Notes: generated by a model from the letters alone, not told the origin. Shown: positions 24,701 to 32,718, counted from the stretch's first letter. The stretch: DNA of 64,000 bases from Streptomyces chartreusis NRRL 3882 (GCF_900236475.1 NZ_LT963352.1:7845001-7909000), one strand, 5' to 3'. Translations and numbers: made by a program.

Positions 24701-27619
24701 GCGGTCGGCGACGGGGCCGGCGGAGGAGACGGGTGCCGTGGAGGAGACGGGCGCCGCCCCGGGCCGGGTGTCCGGCCGGGACTCGGCGACCGGTGAAGGC
24801 TCCACGGACCTCGGCGTGCCGCCGCCGGGATCCGCCCACAACTCCCCGGTCACCCGGTCGTTCTCGTCCAGCAGCGTGAGCCGGATCCGCGCCGGGGCTC
24901 CACCGGACGCCGGGGCCCCGGCCGCCGATGCGGTCTGCCGACCGCGCGGCACCTCCGGCAGCCAGTAACGGTCGCCGCCCCAGGAAGGCACCGGCAGCGA
25001 GCGATAGCGGTGCGGCCGGCCGGTGACCCGCTCCCAGCGCACCGGAACACCCGCCACGTGCAGACGGGCCAGGGCCTTGTGCGCGGCCAGCGGCCCCGGC
25101 TCGTTGCGGTTGAGCACCGGCAGGGCCGGTGCCTGCCTGCCCCGGCGGCGCTGTGCGTCGGCGAGCGGAGGCACCAGCACCGGATGCGGGCCGATCTCCA
25201 CCAGCGGGTGGTCGTCTTCGGCCAGCAGCCCGTCGACGGCGGGCCACAGCAGCACGGGGCTGGTGAAGTTCCGTGCCCAGTACGCCGCGTCGAACGAAAC
25301 GTCCCGCGCGTCCGGGTCGACGGTCGACACCAGCCGCACCGCCGGTGCCTGCGCGGTGATCCCCTCCAGTGCCCTCTCCAGCAGCGGTCCGCAGTGCGCC
25401 ACCAGCGGGCTGTGGGCGGCGGCGTCCACCCGCAGCAGCCGGCAGCTCATGCCCCGCGCGTCCAGGGCCGCGGCGGTCTCCTTCACCGCCGTCGTCTCCC
25501 CGGCGACGATCAGCGACTCCGGGCCGTTGACGGCCACCACGGTCACCGGCAGCCCGATGTCGGCGAGCGCGTCCCGCACCTGGTCCCGGCTGCCGCGGAC
25601 CGCGTACATCAGGCCGGTGCCGGCCGTCTCGCCGAGCAGACGGGCCCGGCGCACGATGACCTTGACCGCGTCCGGGAGGCTGAGCGCGCCCGCCGTGTGG
25701 GCCGCGGCCACCTCGCCGAGACTGTGCCCGACGATGGCGCCCGGGACGACACCCCGCTCGCGCAGCCACCTGGCGAGCGCGACCTGCACGGAGAAGATCG
25801 CGGGCTGCACGATCTCCGTCTGTGCGAGTCGTGACGACTCCGTGGGACGGCGTATCTCGTCCAGCAGCGACCACGAGGCCTCGGCGGCGATCAACTCGGC
25901 GCACTCGTCGAGGGTTTCGCGCACCAGCGGGTCGGAGCCGTACAGGTCGGCGGCCATGCCGGCCCACTGGCCGCCCTGGCCGGAGAAGACGAACACGGGC
26001 GGCGGCACGGCCTCCGGGTCGTCCACCACACCGGTGTAGACACCCTCCGGCGGATCCAGCGGGTCCTCCAGCGCCGCCGCCAGACCCGACCGGTCGGTGG
26101 CTACGACGGCGTAGCGGTGTGCCTCGTGGGTGCGGCGGGTCGCCGCGGAAGCCACCAGGTCGCCGAGCGGAACGTCGTCCTCGGCGACGGCCGCGCGCAT
26201 CTGCGCCACCTGCTCGCCCAATGCCGTCTCACCCGCGGCGGACACCAGCAGCACCCGGGGCCCGTCCTCCGGCGCCGGGCACGGGGCCGCCGCAGCCGGT
26301 TCCACGGCCGGCGGCGCCTCCACGATGACGTGCACGTTCGTGCCGCTGAGCCCGAAGGAGCTGACGCCCGCGCGCAGCGGCCGTCCCCGGCCGGACAGGT
26401 CGACGTCGCCGAGCGGCACGCTCACGGCCCCGCCGCGCCAGTCGACCGCGGGGTTCGGGCGCTCGACGCGGGGCTGCGCGGGGACCCGTCCGGAGGAGAC
26501 CACCCAGATCGTCTTCAGCAGGCCACCGATGCCGGCCGCCGCGTCCATGTGCCCGAGTACCGCCTTGTGCGAGCCCACGAGCACGGGGGAGTCCGCGGTA
26601 CGCCCCGCCCCGTACACCTCGCCCAGCGCCTCCACCTCGATGAGGTCGCCGATCGGCGTCCCGGTGCCGTGCGCCTCGACGTAGTCCACCTCGTGCGGGG
26701 CGAGTCCGGCCCGGTCCAGGGCGCGCCGCAGCAGGTCGCCCTGAGCGGCGGCATTCGGCACCGTCAGGCCCAGACTGGCGCCGTCGTTGTTCACGGCCGA
26801 CCCGCGGATGACGGCGTGGATCCGGTCGCCGGCCGCCACGGCGTCGGCGTACCGCTTGAGGACGACCACGCCGCAGCCCTCACCACGGACGATGCCGTCG
26901 GCGGCGGCGTCGAACGGCCGGCAGGCCCCGGACGGGGACAGCGCGCCGACGCTGCTGAGGAACACACTCAGGTCCGGCGTGATGAGCAGGCTGACGCCGC
27001 CGGCGACGGCCGTGTCGCAGTCCCCGGCACGCAGGCTCTGGGCCGCCTGATGCACGGCCAGCAGGGAGGAGGAGCAGGCGGAATTGACCGTCGACACCGG
27101 CCCGCTGAGGTCGAAGGTGTAGGCGAGACGGCCGGCGGCGAAGCTGAACTCCATGCCGCTCACGTGGTGCGGGCCGATACGGTCCAGGCCGAGGGTCCGG
27201 GCGTGCAACAGCTCGTAGTCCTTGGCGAGCATGCCCAGCACCACGGCGGTACGCGAGCCGCGCCACTCCTCGCGGGGGCGGCCCGAGTCGGCCATCGCCT
27301 CCCAGGCCACCTCCATCACCAGGCGCTGCTGCGGGTCCAGCACGCCCGCCTCACGCGGTGTGATGCCGAAGAAGGAGGCGTCGAACCGGTCGATGTCCTC
27401 CAGGAAGACGCCCACGCCGTTGGAGATGGTGCCCGGCCCGCCGGCCGGGTCGGCACGCTCCGGCCCCCACCGCTCCGCCGGCACGTCGGCGAACAGGTCG
27501 GGGCCGCTGCTCAGCAGACGCCCGAAGGAGCCGAGAGTCCGCACCCCGCCCGGGAAACGGCAGCCGACGCCGACGACGGCTATCGCCGTAGTGAAATCTC
27601 CTGGCGGTCGGGTCGTCAT
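18791..27619 (-). CDS. Type I modular PKS, two modules: KS-AT-ACP and KS-(relic AT)-AT-KR-ACP
   Basis: 2,942 residues from ATG 27619, preceded by GGAGGGG; an open extension to 27757 lacks a site. No N-terminal docking coil, so probably the first protein of the line. Module 1: KS1 about 11-430 (VNSACSSS with Cys near 182; KAVLGHMDAAAG), AT1 about 535-850 (GHSLGE, then AAAH where YASH or HAFH is usual), ACP1 about 975-1045 (LDSL); no reduction. Module 2: KS2 about 1073-1495 (VDTACSSS), decayed AT about 1593-1805, second AT about 1894-2230 (GHSQGE, YASH: methylmalonyl), KR about 2240-2720 (GGTGALGG, VDD, B-type, Ser/Tyr/Asn present), ACP2 about 2805-2880 (FDSVM). C-terminus IDSMSIEEMIRMARG is a probable docking segment for the next PKS. 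Six bases separate it from that gene. Likely primed in trans with an aryl group activated by the ligase at 29056. Confidence 0.96.
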   Translation of the reverse strand: MTTRPPGDFTTAIAVVGVGCRFPGGVRTLGSFGRLLSSGPDLFADVPAERWGPERADPAGGPGTISNGVGVFLEDIDRFDASFFGITPREAGVLDPQQRLVMEVAWEAMADSGRPREEWRGSRTAVVLGMLAKDYELLHARTLGLDRIGPHHVSGMEFSFAAGRLAYTFDLSGPVSTVNSACSSSLLAVHQAAQSLRAGDCDTAVAGGVSLLITPDLSVFLSSVGALSPSGACRPFDAAADGIVRGEGCGVVVLKRYADAVAAGDRIHAVIRGSAVNNDGASLGLTVPNAAAQGDLLRRALDRAGLAPHEVDYVEAHGTGTPIGDLIEVEALGEVYGAGRTADSPVLVGSHKAVLGHMDAAAGIGGLLKTIWVVSSGRVPAQPRVERPNPAVDWRGGAVSVPLGDVDLSGRGRPLRAGVSSFGLSGTNVHVIVEAPPAVEPAAAAPCPAPEDGPRVLLVSAAGETALGEQVAQMRAAVAEDDVPLGDLVASAATRRTHEAHRYAVVATDRSGLAAALEDPLDPPEGVYTGVVDDPEAVPPPVFVFSGQGGQWAGMAADLYGSDPLVRETLDECAELIAAEASWSLLDEIRRPTESSRLAQTEIVQPAIFSVQVALARWLRERGVVPGAIVGHSLGEVAAAHTAGALSLPDAVKVIVRRARLLGETAGTGLMYAVRGSRDQVRDALADIGLPVTVVAVNGPESLIVAGETTAVKETAAALDARGMSCRLLRVDAAAHSPLVAHCGPLLERALEGITAQAPAVRLVSTVDPDARDVSFDAAYWARNFTSPVLLWPAVDGLLAEDDHPLVEIGPHPVLVPPLADAQRRRGRQAPALPVLNRNEPGPLAAHKALARLHVAGVPVRWERVTGRPHRYRSLPVPSWGGDRYWLPEVPRGRQTASAAGAPASGGAPARIRLTLLDENDRVTGELWADPGGGTPRSVEPSPVAESRPDTRPGAAPVSSTAPVSSAGPVADRVEALVREVLGLRDGHRLGRRRGLFEQGLDSLTAVTLRRRLEEEFGVDLPTPIVFERPTVAALAEHLTDVAPTSATPAATPAAPAAPASVDAVDVGADAVAEADAVAVIGVGCRLPAAASPEEFWRLLMERRDTASEPPPGRRADPLWDELGAAIPTRGSYVDGIADFDAPFFRISPREAKLLDPQQRMYLEVAWEALEDAGCPAHTLASRPVGVYAGISIADYQHLIARHLTVEDLGLHHGTGTSYAAVAGRLSYTLGLSGPSFAVDTACSSSLTAVHLACQALRAGECEVAVVGGASAIVAPSPLVASMAGGGALSEDGRCKVFDQDADGFACGEGAVALVLKPLRAAVADGDRVYAVLRGSALNQDGATGGLTVPNPSAQADVVRQALDRAGWSPADVDYVEAHGTGTPLGDPIEVRALAESLGTGRAPDRPLLIGSAKANVGHLGAAAGVVGLLKVVLALSAGELPPHLVDRPTPHIDWDRLPVALVDTPRKWPAEGRPARAGVSAFGFTGSNAHVLVEQYVPAPAPATAPGTAPYVLPVTAATPAALRTAAGRLADALRTGGNDVADVVFTARHRRTLLEHRAVVVGSDATTLAEALDEVAAGRTTPKTRLGRAVEDEEPSVALFYGTALPSAAARRAFALATPGYEAALAHCGDTLNRLLGAPCDLTAEPPAGLGDAFLLAHQSAATSGWYALGIVPAAVVGVGAGRLAAACAAGQLTVEEALRQLLSGRSELPEDLTRPARVPFLHAPAADTVDWDTVPATTAVDVLLGPTPLPHDGIRGDRPALVAAELYAAGYRPAPQPTPPGRRVVSLPGYPWEHRPYWYREIEPARPVPWLLSGDDEGEMRGRVERLASFLGARSEVGAGSVAAALAGRTAARRRLAVVGESSGELVEGLESFLSGDPSKGVLEGSAKAASKVAFVFPGQGWQWVGMGVELLVCSDVFAEAVGECSAVVEELAGWSVVDVLQGAAGAPGFDRVDVVQPVMFTVMVALARLWESVGVVPSAVVGHSQGEIAAAHVAGVLCLEDALRVVVARSQALVEICGQGAMASVALGRAEVEERIAQLESVSVAAVNGPASTVVSGGAEEVAGLVAGLVAGGVRARRIDVDYASHSVHVEQVRKRIEAALAGVAPRAGRVPVYSTLTGEVLAGPEMDGGYWYANLRGRVEFEQAVRRLAQDGFTALVECSAHPVLVPGVEQTLETVPGAQVAVSGTLRRDDGGLRRFLTSAGSLWTTGVDITWPVLLPETQPVELPLDPLVAASGTAPDSGSDDRLERRFWRLVKDGEAGELATLLGLRESRVTDALHEVLPALSNWWQERREGTVAESWRYRVTWDRAPRTSRTAALSGTWLVVVPRHLADDELVVGSLKALTRYGAAPVPLLVDTRDGDRGGLTELLRSDADSLTEGGEVAGVLSFLPLDESPHPRHPVVPAGLLATVELVRALDAAPFPARLWSVTNGAFSVAPDEVPAHPVQAHVWGLSRAAGLENPQCLAGMVDLPPVFDDRAAALLCGVLADPGDEDQVAVRGTQVLLRRLKRAPLPDTAQPAPWRPEGTTLVTGGTGALGGHIARWLAYHGAPHLLLVSRQGESAPGAAELVAELEGLGSSVTFAACDAADRDALARAIDGIPAEHPLTAVMHTAGVVDDAPVNEMTAGQLERVLRPKSGAVANLRELTGKFDLSAFVLFSSAGSLLPSVGQGAYAAGNAYLSALAAHLRAEGVPALSVAWGAWSGGGMAGKEDFARFISHRGMDLMTPHLAATALQQALDHGDTDVMVANVDWARFGKVLNAIRPHPMVSELVGGPARAAAADQEQQPALPARLAGLAPQQRLDTLLDLVCAEVSTVLGYARTERVVPGQAFRDLGFDSVMGIELRNRLNKATGLRVSPTAVFDHPTSEALARHLLDELATGSTPFTETGGEPVNGTPATASPVARHAPSAGSEIDSMSIEEMIRMARGDRPDPVDESE
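20928..21937. repeat. 1,010-bp AT-domain repeat, copy B (module 2)
   Basis: Partner of 16089-17098. In this copy identity ends within the post-AT linker: VELP is followed by LDPLVAASG instead of TYAFDRSRFW, so the usual post-AT motif of the second AT is missing. The linker before the AT resembles that of module 3 only loosely, which places the left breakpoint at the start of the AT core. Confidence 0.95.
22205..22840 (-). other. Decayed acyltransferase domain inside PKS module 2
   Basis: Residues about 1593-1805 of the PKS at 18791-27619. It aligns with the first half of an AT: PSVALFYGTAL where GQGxQW should be, GYEAALAHCGDTLNRLLG, then GIVPAAVVGVGAGRLAAACAAG, where the catalytic GHSxGE has become GVGAGR, so the nucleophilic Ser is gone. 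The small subdomain with the YASH/HAFH His is missing. It is followed by an intact-looking post-AT motif VSLPGYPWEHRPYWY. The frame is preserved, so the relic is still translated. A second, complete AT follows. Confidence 0.88.
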
Positions 27620-27758
27620 GTTCTGCCCCTCCGAATGGTCGAAGTAATCTCGTTCGGGAAGGCAGGCAAAACAACCCCCCGTGCAGATGTCCGTATCGCT
27701 CCGCAGCAATTCCGCAAGGCGCGGAAGGCCGATTCTGAGAAGGCCGATTGGCGACACG

Positions 27759-27804
27759 AGATTACTGTCGGGCGGTCCTGGAGTCAGCCCCTATCCGTCC
27801 CCTA
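27759..27804 (-). promoter_or_regulatory. PKS operon promoter with TAGGGG direct repeat
   Basis: Minus strand: TAGGGG (27799-27804), 5 bp, TAGGGG (27788-27793), then CTGACT as -35 (27782-27787), a 17-bp spacer and TAATCT as -10 (27759-27764). About 130 nt of leader precede the PKS ATG at 27619. A third TAGGGG lies at 27843-27848 across the stop codon of the next gene. The layout matches 736-781. Confidence 0.62.
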
Positions 27805-27845
27805 CGGGCAGGTCCCCACGGCAGGCCCCGCCCGGGGCCGCACCC

Positions 27846-28841
27846 CTATCGCAGGGCCCCGGCCCCCGGTGGGGTGAGGATGACGCGCCGCGCGTTCAGC
27901 TCACCGCGCTCCATGCGCCGGTGCGCCTCCGCCGCGGCGGCCAGCGGGAGCGTCTCGGTCCGCCGCGGCCGCAACAGCCCGTCCGCGAGCAGGGTGTTGA
28001 TGACGTCGGCCGCTTCGGCCAGCTCCGTCACCCGCGCCCGGGAGATGACGAAGCCGACGATCGAGGCGTCCTTCATGTACATCTCGCCGGCCGGCAGGGC
28101 GGGCCGGGACGCGGCCCCAGCGAGCACCACGACCCGGCCGCGCGGCGCCAGCAGCGGCACCACCCGCTCCAGGTCGTTGCGGCCGGAGGTGTCGGTGTAC
28201 AGGTCGATGCCGTCGGGTGCGGCCGCCCCCAGGAGTTCCCACTCCTCCTCGGCCCGGTGGTCCACGACCTCGGCTGCTCCCAGCCGGCGGCAGTACTCGG
28301 CGTCGCGGGGACGGGCGGTGGCCACGACCCGGGCCCCGGCCCACGCCGCCATCGCCACCAGCGCGCTTCCGACGTTCCCCGCCCCGCCGGCCACCACGAC
28401 CGTCTCCCCTTTCCGCAGCCGGCCGTGGGTGAACAGCGCCAGGTGTGCCGTGGCCGCCGGATGCACCGTGGCGAGCGCGGCGTACGGGTCCACGCGGTCC
28501 GGCAGCCGGTACAGCCGGTCGGCCGGCACCACGGCCTGCTCGGCCGCGGCGCCCTGCCGGCCGCCGTGTCCCAGGCTGTTGCACCACACGCGCTCGCCGA
28601 CCGCGAAGCCCCGCACGTCGCCGCCCGTCGCGGCCACCGTGCCGACCAGGTCGCGGCTGATGACGAACGGGAAGTCCATGGGCGTGCGGAACAGACCGGA
28701 ACGCACGAAGGTGTCCACCGGGTTGACCGTGGTGCCGGCGACGTCGACAAGGACGTCCGCGGGTCCGGGGACCGGTGCGGGCACTTCGCTGTACCGGATG
28801 ACGTCAGGGGGACCGAGTCGCTCGATGAAGGCTGCCTGCAT
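27846..28841 (-). CDS. Quinone oxidoreductase-like MDR enzyme (zinc-free)
   Basis: 331 residues from ATG 28841 (a TTG at 28859 in frame is possible; no strong ribosome site for either). Medium-chain dehydrogenase/reductase: GroES-like N-terminus (GPADVLVDVAGTTVNPVDTFVRSG), then NAD(P)-binding VVVAGGAGNVGSALVAMAAWAG and VVATARPRDAEYCRRLGA. No Cys/His zinc ligands, which fits the quinone oxidoreductase/zeta-crystallin branch that reduces alpha,beta-enones with NADPH. Length is too short for a crotonyl-CoA carboxylase/reductase. Same strand as the PKS and 226 bp ahead of it; it may be co-regulated, or act as a trans enoyl reductase or tailoring reductase. Confidence 0.88.
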   Translation of the reverse strand: MQAAFIERLGPPDVIRYSEVPAPVPGPADVLVDVAGTTVNPVDTFVRSGLFRTPMDFPFVISRDLVGTVAATGGDVRGFAVGERVWCNSLGHGGRQGAAAEQAVVPADRLYRLPDRVDPYAALATVHPAATAHLALFTHGRLRKGETVVVAGGAGNVGSALVAMAAWAGARVVATARPRDAEYCRRLGAAEVVDHRAEEEWELLGAAAPDGIDLYTDTSGRNDLERVVPLLAPRGRVVVLAGAASRPALPAGEMYMKDASIVGFVISRARVTELAEAADVINTLLADGLLRPRRTETLPLAAAAEAHRRMERGELNARRVILTPPGAGALR

Positions 28842-28920
28842 GCGCCCAGAGTGGCGCAACCGTGCGAGCGGGTCCGTGGCGCCCGGGAATCTCTGTCACC
28901 TTCCGTGGAGACGGCCCCGC

Positions 28921-28931
28921 GCGACTTGACG
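28921..28931 (+). promoter_or_regulatory. GCGACTTGACG element upstream of the acyl ligase
   Basis: Exact 11-base match to 10244-10254, in the 214-bp divergent gap (28842-29055). TTGACG is followed 23 bp later by TTGAGG. Possible -35 or activator site for the gene at 29056; the -10 is not clear. Confidence 0.35.
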
Positions 28932-29055
28932 AATTCACCGGACACTTCTTGAGGGCCGCGGAAAACACTGACACGCTCCCGGTCACTGAAGCCAGGCCGC
29001 TCTCTGCGGGCGATGCCGAAATACACCCCGAATCTGATGGTGGAAGCGTGACAGC

Positions 29056-30621
29056 ATGATTCTGCAACGCATAGCGAACCGTGGTTTCCGGCTGGGGTCA
29101 TTGTTCGAGCGGGCGGCGGCGCGTCATCCTTCGAATGTCCTCATCCTCGACCACGACCTCGACGTGGCCCCGCAGCTCGGCCGCCGGGCCACGATCGCCG
29201 AGGTCGCCGAGACCGTCGCCGACCTCGCCTCGCGGCTGTGGGCGGCGAAGGTCCGGCCGGGAGAGCGGGTCGTGGTCTACAAGTCGAACGCCTTCGACAT
29301 CGTGCTGCTCGCCTGCGCGGTGGCGCGGGTCGGCGCGGTCCCCGTGCTGCTGTCGCCGAAGCTCGACGGCGACACCGTCGCGACACTGGTACGCCGGGCC
29401 GGCCGGCCCCACCTCGTCACCGACCAGGCCAAGCTGGAGCAGGAGCTGCCGGCCGACATCTTCGAGGTGAGCGAACGTGTCCTTGTCACCTCGGGCACCT
29501 TCGAGGGCACCGTCGACCTGCACGCCCTGGCCGGCTGCGAGCCCTTCGACGGCATCACCATGCCACCGGACCACCCCACACTGATCACGCACACCTCCGG
29601 CACCACCGGTACGCCCAAGCTGGCCGTGCACACCGGCCGCACCCTCCAGGCGCGCTACCGCCCTCAGGTCTCCGCGCTCGCCCCGATCGTCCGGGGGCGC
29701 GAGACGATCGCGGTACACGTGTCCTTCGTGCACTCCAGGATCTTCACCGCGCTGGCCATCTCCCTGTTCCGCGGCTTCCCGATCGTGATGATGGCCGACT
29801 CCGACCCCAAGCGCGCCGCCGACCTGTTCGCGCGGCTGCGGCCCGGCATCCTGGAGGCGCACCCCAACTCGTTCATGCACTGGGAGGAACTGGCGGACGA
29901 CCCGCGCGGCCCGCTGCGCAACGTGAAACTCTTCAGCAGCACCTTCGACGCCATCCACCCGCGCACCGTGCACCGGCTGCTGAGGGCGACGCGCCGCCGC
30001 GCCCCGATGTTCGCCCAGTTGTACGGGCAGAGCGAGGTCGGCCCGGTGGTGGCCCGCTCCTTCTCCGCACGGCGCGCACCGGACGCCGACGGCCGCTGCG
30101 TCGGCATGGCCATCCCCGGTATGACCGAGGTACGGGTGGTGAGCCGCAACGGCATGCCGCCGTCCCCCGAACACCCGGGCTACATCGAGGTGCGCAGCGA
30201 CGGCAGGATCGTCACCTACCTGGGCGAGCAGGACCGTTACGACCAGCAGGTCACCGACGGCTGGTGGCGGATGGGCGACGTCGGCTACCGCACGAAATGG
30301 GGGTGCGTGCACCTGCTCGACCGCGAGGTCGACCTCATCGAGGACTTCGGCAGCACCCTGGCCGTGGAGGACCAGCTCTTCGGGAAGCTGGACAACCTGC
30401 TGGAGGTCGTCATCGTGCCGGGCCGGGGCAACCTGGCCACGCCCATCGTCTGCACCAAGGACGACGTCCCCCTGGATCTGGAGGCGTGGCGCTCGGCGGT
30501 CGTCGGACTGCCGAAGATGGCCGACCCGGTGCAGTGGCGGCACGAGGACCTGCCCCAGACCGCGACCACCAAGATCAAGCGGCTGGAGCTGGCCCGTCTC
30601 CTCGCGGAACGGGCCGCCTGA
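29056..30621 (+). CDS. ANL-family acyl-CoA/acyl-ACP ligase, candidate starter-activating enzyme
   Basis: 521 residues from ATG 29056 with GGAAG nine bases upstream. Adenylate-forming enzyme: P-loop THTSGTTGTPK near residue 178, YGQSEVGP (A5), WWRMGDVGY (A7), LLDREVDLIEDFG (A8, with GR replaced by RE), and TATTKIKR, with the C-terminal lysine, near 505. The family activates carboxylic acids as AMP esters for transfer to CoA or a carrier protein. In a cluster with a full 3-hydroxyanthranilate pathway and a PKS without a loading module, the simplest reading is that it activates 3-HAA for KS1 or an ACP. Substrate not proven; benzoate-type ligases are the nearest functional guess. It marks the likely right end of the cluster. 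Confidence 0.88.
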   Translation: MILQRIANRGFRLGSLFERAAARHPSNVLILDHDLDVAPQLGRRATIAEVAETVADLASRLWAAKVRPGERVVVYKSNAFDIVLLACAVARVGAVPVLLSPKLDGDTVATLVRRAGRPHLVTDQAKLEQELPADIFEVSERVLVTSGTFEGTVDLHALAGCEPFDGITMPPDHPTLITHTSGTTGTPKLAVHTGRTLQARYRPQVSALAPIVRGRETIAVHVSFVHSRIFTALAISLFRGFPIVMMADSDPKRAADLFARLRPGILEAHPNSFMHWEELADDPRGPLRNVKLFSSTFDAIHPRTVHRLLRATRRRAPMFAQLYGQSEVGPVVARSFSARRAPDADGRCVGMAIPGMTEVRVVSRNGMPPSPEHPGYIEVRSDGRIVTYLGEQDRYDQQVTDGWWRMGDVGYRTKWGCVHLLDREVDLIEDFGSTLAVEDQLFGKLDNLLEVVIVPGRGNLATPIVCTKDDVPLDLEAWRSAVVGLPKMADPVQWRHEDLPQTATTKIKRLELARLLAERAA

Positions 30622-30629
30622 CCGCAGGA

Positions 30630-30650
30630 GTCGCGGTGGTAGCCCGCGAC
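30630..30650. terminator. Hairpin after the acyl ligase
   Basis: Inverted repeat GTCGCGG (30630-30636) / CCGCGAC (30644-30650) with a 7-nt loop, in the 54-bp gap between two converging genes. Confidence 0.6.
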
Positions 30651-30675
30651 CTGCCGAGCTCGGGGTCTGGCGCCG

Positions 30676-32718
30676 CTACAGCAGGTCGCGCGGGATCTTC
30701 TCGTTCCAGGTGCGGGAGAACACCCGGCGGTCGGCCTCGTACGCGTCGAGGGTCGCGTCCACGAAGAAGTCCGTGTCGTCACAGGTCAGCTGGGTGTGCG
30801 TCACCACCCGTACGTCCCAGTCGTCCCGCTGGAAGCGCATGGTCCACGTGGACTCGCCGCTGACCGAGGTGAAGTCGTCGGCGACCGCCGTGTAGCGCTC
30901 GTGGGCGCGGCGCCCCGCCTCCAGGTTGATGTCCTCGAAGCGGACCGTGCCGCGGTCCTTCATGATGTCCAGCTCGGAGTGGTAGCCGATCAGGTCCCGC
31001 TTGACCTCCCAGCGCTCCTCGGGGGGCGTCACCTGGCTCGTGGCGAGCGGGGGAGTGCCCTCCGGTTCGCCGAAGGGGGACGCCGGCACCTCGTCCGGTT
31101 CGTCCACGGGCCGCACCGGGAGCGTGAGCGTGCTGGAGTGCTCGTGGACGCTCAGCAGGGCGGGCTTCGGCGGCGGCCAGGCCAGCGGCCAGTAGGACGT
31201 GGAGAGGGAGAGCCGGATGCGGTGGCCGGGCGGGAACGCCTGGGCCACTCCGTTCAGCGGGACGGTGGCGCGGTAGCGGCGGCCCGGCTCCAGCGGCTCG
31301 GGGGACTCCGTGCTGTCACGGCGGGTGAGGTTCAGGATGCCGTACGAGACACGGGTCGCGGAGCCGTCCGGGCTCACGTCGGAGAGCCGCGCGGCCACCA
31401 TGGCGACCGGTTCGCTGACCGACAGGTCGAGTTCCACGGTCGGTGAGCCGAGGATCTCCAACTGCTTGGTCAGCGGCTCGGTGTCGAAGACGAGGGAACC
31501 GCCGTCCTCCTCCCGCTGGTCGTACGGCAGGTCCGGGGGCGCGTTGTAGGAGGCCCACTTGCCCGCGAACTGGCCCACGGACAGCGGCGACTGCACGGTC
31601 ATCGCGTCACCGTCGGGGACGTCTTCCTCGCCCGCCGCCTCCCGCGGAGGTCCGATCGTGTGCCGGGTGAGCGGATGAACGGCCTGCCGGATGTGCGGAG
31701 AGGGCCATTCCGGCTCGCCGACCCAGCGGCCCGGCCGCTCCTCGTACGCGGTGGAGGGCGGCACGCTGTCCTGCATCCACGTCCGCAGCATGGGGCCGTC
31801 CATGACGCCGTTGTCGACGCCCTTGAGCCAGTGGTCCCACCACCGTACGAGCTCCTGGAGGTAGCCGATGGCGGGGCCGGGCTCCCCGAGGTGGGGGAAC
31901 TTGTGCGACCAGGGGCCGATCAGCCCCTTGCGGGGCACGTCCAGGTGGCCGAGCAGCCGGGTCACGGCATTGGAGTAGCCGTCCGCCCAGCCGCTGGAGG
32001 CCAGGACCGGGCAGCGCACGCTCTTGTAGTCCTCGCACACCGAGGCGTGCCGCCAGTAGTCGTCCCGGCGCTGGTGGCGCAGCCACTGGAGGACCCAGGG
32101 TTCGGTGTTCTCCAGCCGCTCGTGCCACATCTCGCGCCAGCGGTCGCCGACCACGGCCGGGTCGGGCGGGCAGGTGCCGTAGGCGAACATCGTGCCCGCC
32201 TCGGCCAGGTTGTCCGACAGCAGGGCGCCGCCCATGTAGTGCATGTCGTCGGCGTGCCGGTCGTCGGTGAAGGAGGCGATGGCGATGGCCTTCAGTCCCG
32301 GCGGCTGCCGGGCCGCCACCTGGAGCGCCGCGAACGCGCCCCAGGAGATGCCCATCATGCCCGTGCCGCCGTCGCACCAGGGCTGCTCCGTCAGCCAGGC
32401 CAGGACCTCCTCCGCGTCCGCCTGCTCCCGCTCCAGGTACTCGTCCCGCAGCACGCCCTCCGAGTCGCCGGTGCCGCGCAGGTCGACGCGGACACAGGCG
32501 TAGCCGTGCCCCGCGAGGTACGGGTGGTGGATCGAGTCGCGTACGGCCGTGAGGTCGCGCTTGCGGTACGGGATGTACTCCAGCACCGCGGGCACCGGCT
32601 CCTGGTCCGACGAGGTGGGGCGCCAGATGTGCGCGGAGAGCCGGACCCCGTCGGACATCGGGATCGTGACGTGCTCTTCTTCCTTCGTCGCGTAGGGCAG
32701 GTTGGTCACGTAACGCAT
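30676..32718 (-). CDS. CocE/NonD family (X-Pro dipeptidyl-peptidase S15-like) acyl esterase
   Basis: 680 residues from ATG 32718; GAGGAG lies 13-18 bases upstream and a GTG at 32727 is an alternative start. Alpha/beta hydrolase with N-terminal IPMSDGVRLSAHIWRP, RGTGDSEG, nucleophile elbow GISWGAFAALQVAA (Ser near residue 140), and a C-terminal jelly-roll domain (FDTEPLTKQLEILGSPTVEL, PGHRIRLSLSTSYWP) typical of CocE/S15. Hydrolyses ester or amide bonds of small molecules; no signal peptide. It follows the ATP-grasp gene on the same strand, 61 bp apart, so they probably form an operon. Adjacent to the cluster end, but nothing ties it to the pathway; a role in product release is not supported. 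Confidence 0.9.
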   Translation of the reverse strand: MRYVTNLPYATKEEEHVTIPMSDGVRLSAHIWRPTSSDQEPVPAVLEYIPYRKRDLTAVRDSIHHPYLAGHGYACVRVDLRGTGDSEGVLRDEYLEREQADAEEVLAWLTEQPWCDGGTGMMGISWGAFAALQVAARQPPGLKAIAIASFTDDRHADDMHYMGGALLSDNLAEAGTMFAYGTCPPDPAVVGDRWREMWHERLENTEPWVLQWLRHQRRDDYWRHASVCEDYKSVRCPVLASSGWADGYSNAVTRLLGHLDVPRKGLIGPWSHKFPHLGEPGPAIGYLQELVRWWDHWLKGVDNGVMDGPMLRTWMQDSVPPSTAYEERPGRWVGEPEWPSPHIRQAVHPLTRHTIGPPREAAGEEDVPDGDAMTVQSPLSVGQFAGKWASYNAPPDLPYDQREEDGGSLVFDTEPLTKQLEILGSPTVELDLSVSEPVAMVAARLSDVSPDGSATRVSYGILNLTRRDSTESPEPLEPGRRYRATVPLNGVAQAFPPGHRIRLSLSTSYWPLAWPPPKPALLSVHEHSSTLTLPVRPVDEPDEVPASPFGEPEGTPPLATSQVTPPEERWEVKRDLIGYHSELDIMKDRGTVRFEDINLEAGRRAHERYTAVADDFTSVSGESTWTMRFQRDDWDVRVVTHTQLTCDDTDFFVDATLDAYEADRRVFSRTWNEKIPRDLL

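Noticed and set aside
26500..27619. KS1 as a decarboxylating KSQ loading domain
   Set aside because: The active-site Cys is present (SACSSS), not Gln, so it should be condensing.
27846..28841. Crotonyl-CoA carboxylase/reductase supplying an unusual extender
   Set aside because: 331 residues and a quinone-oxidoreductase pattern; CCR proteins are well over 400 residues.
30676..32718. CocE-like esterase as the missing PKS thioesterase
   Set aside because: Large S15-type esterase in an operon with an ATP-grasp gene beyond the ligase terminator; no carrier-protein-linked features or shared promoter element.
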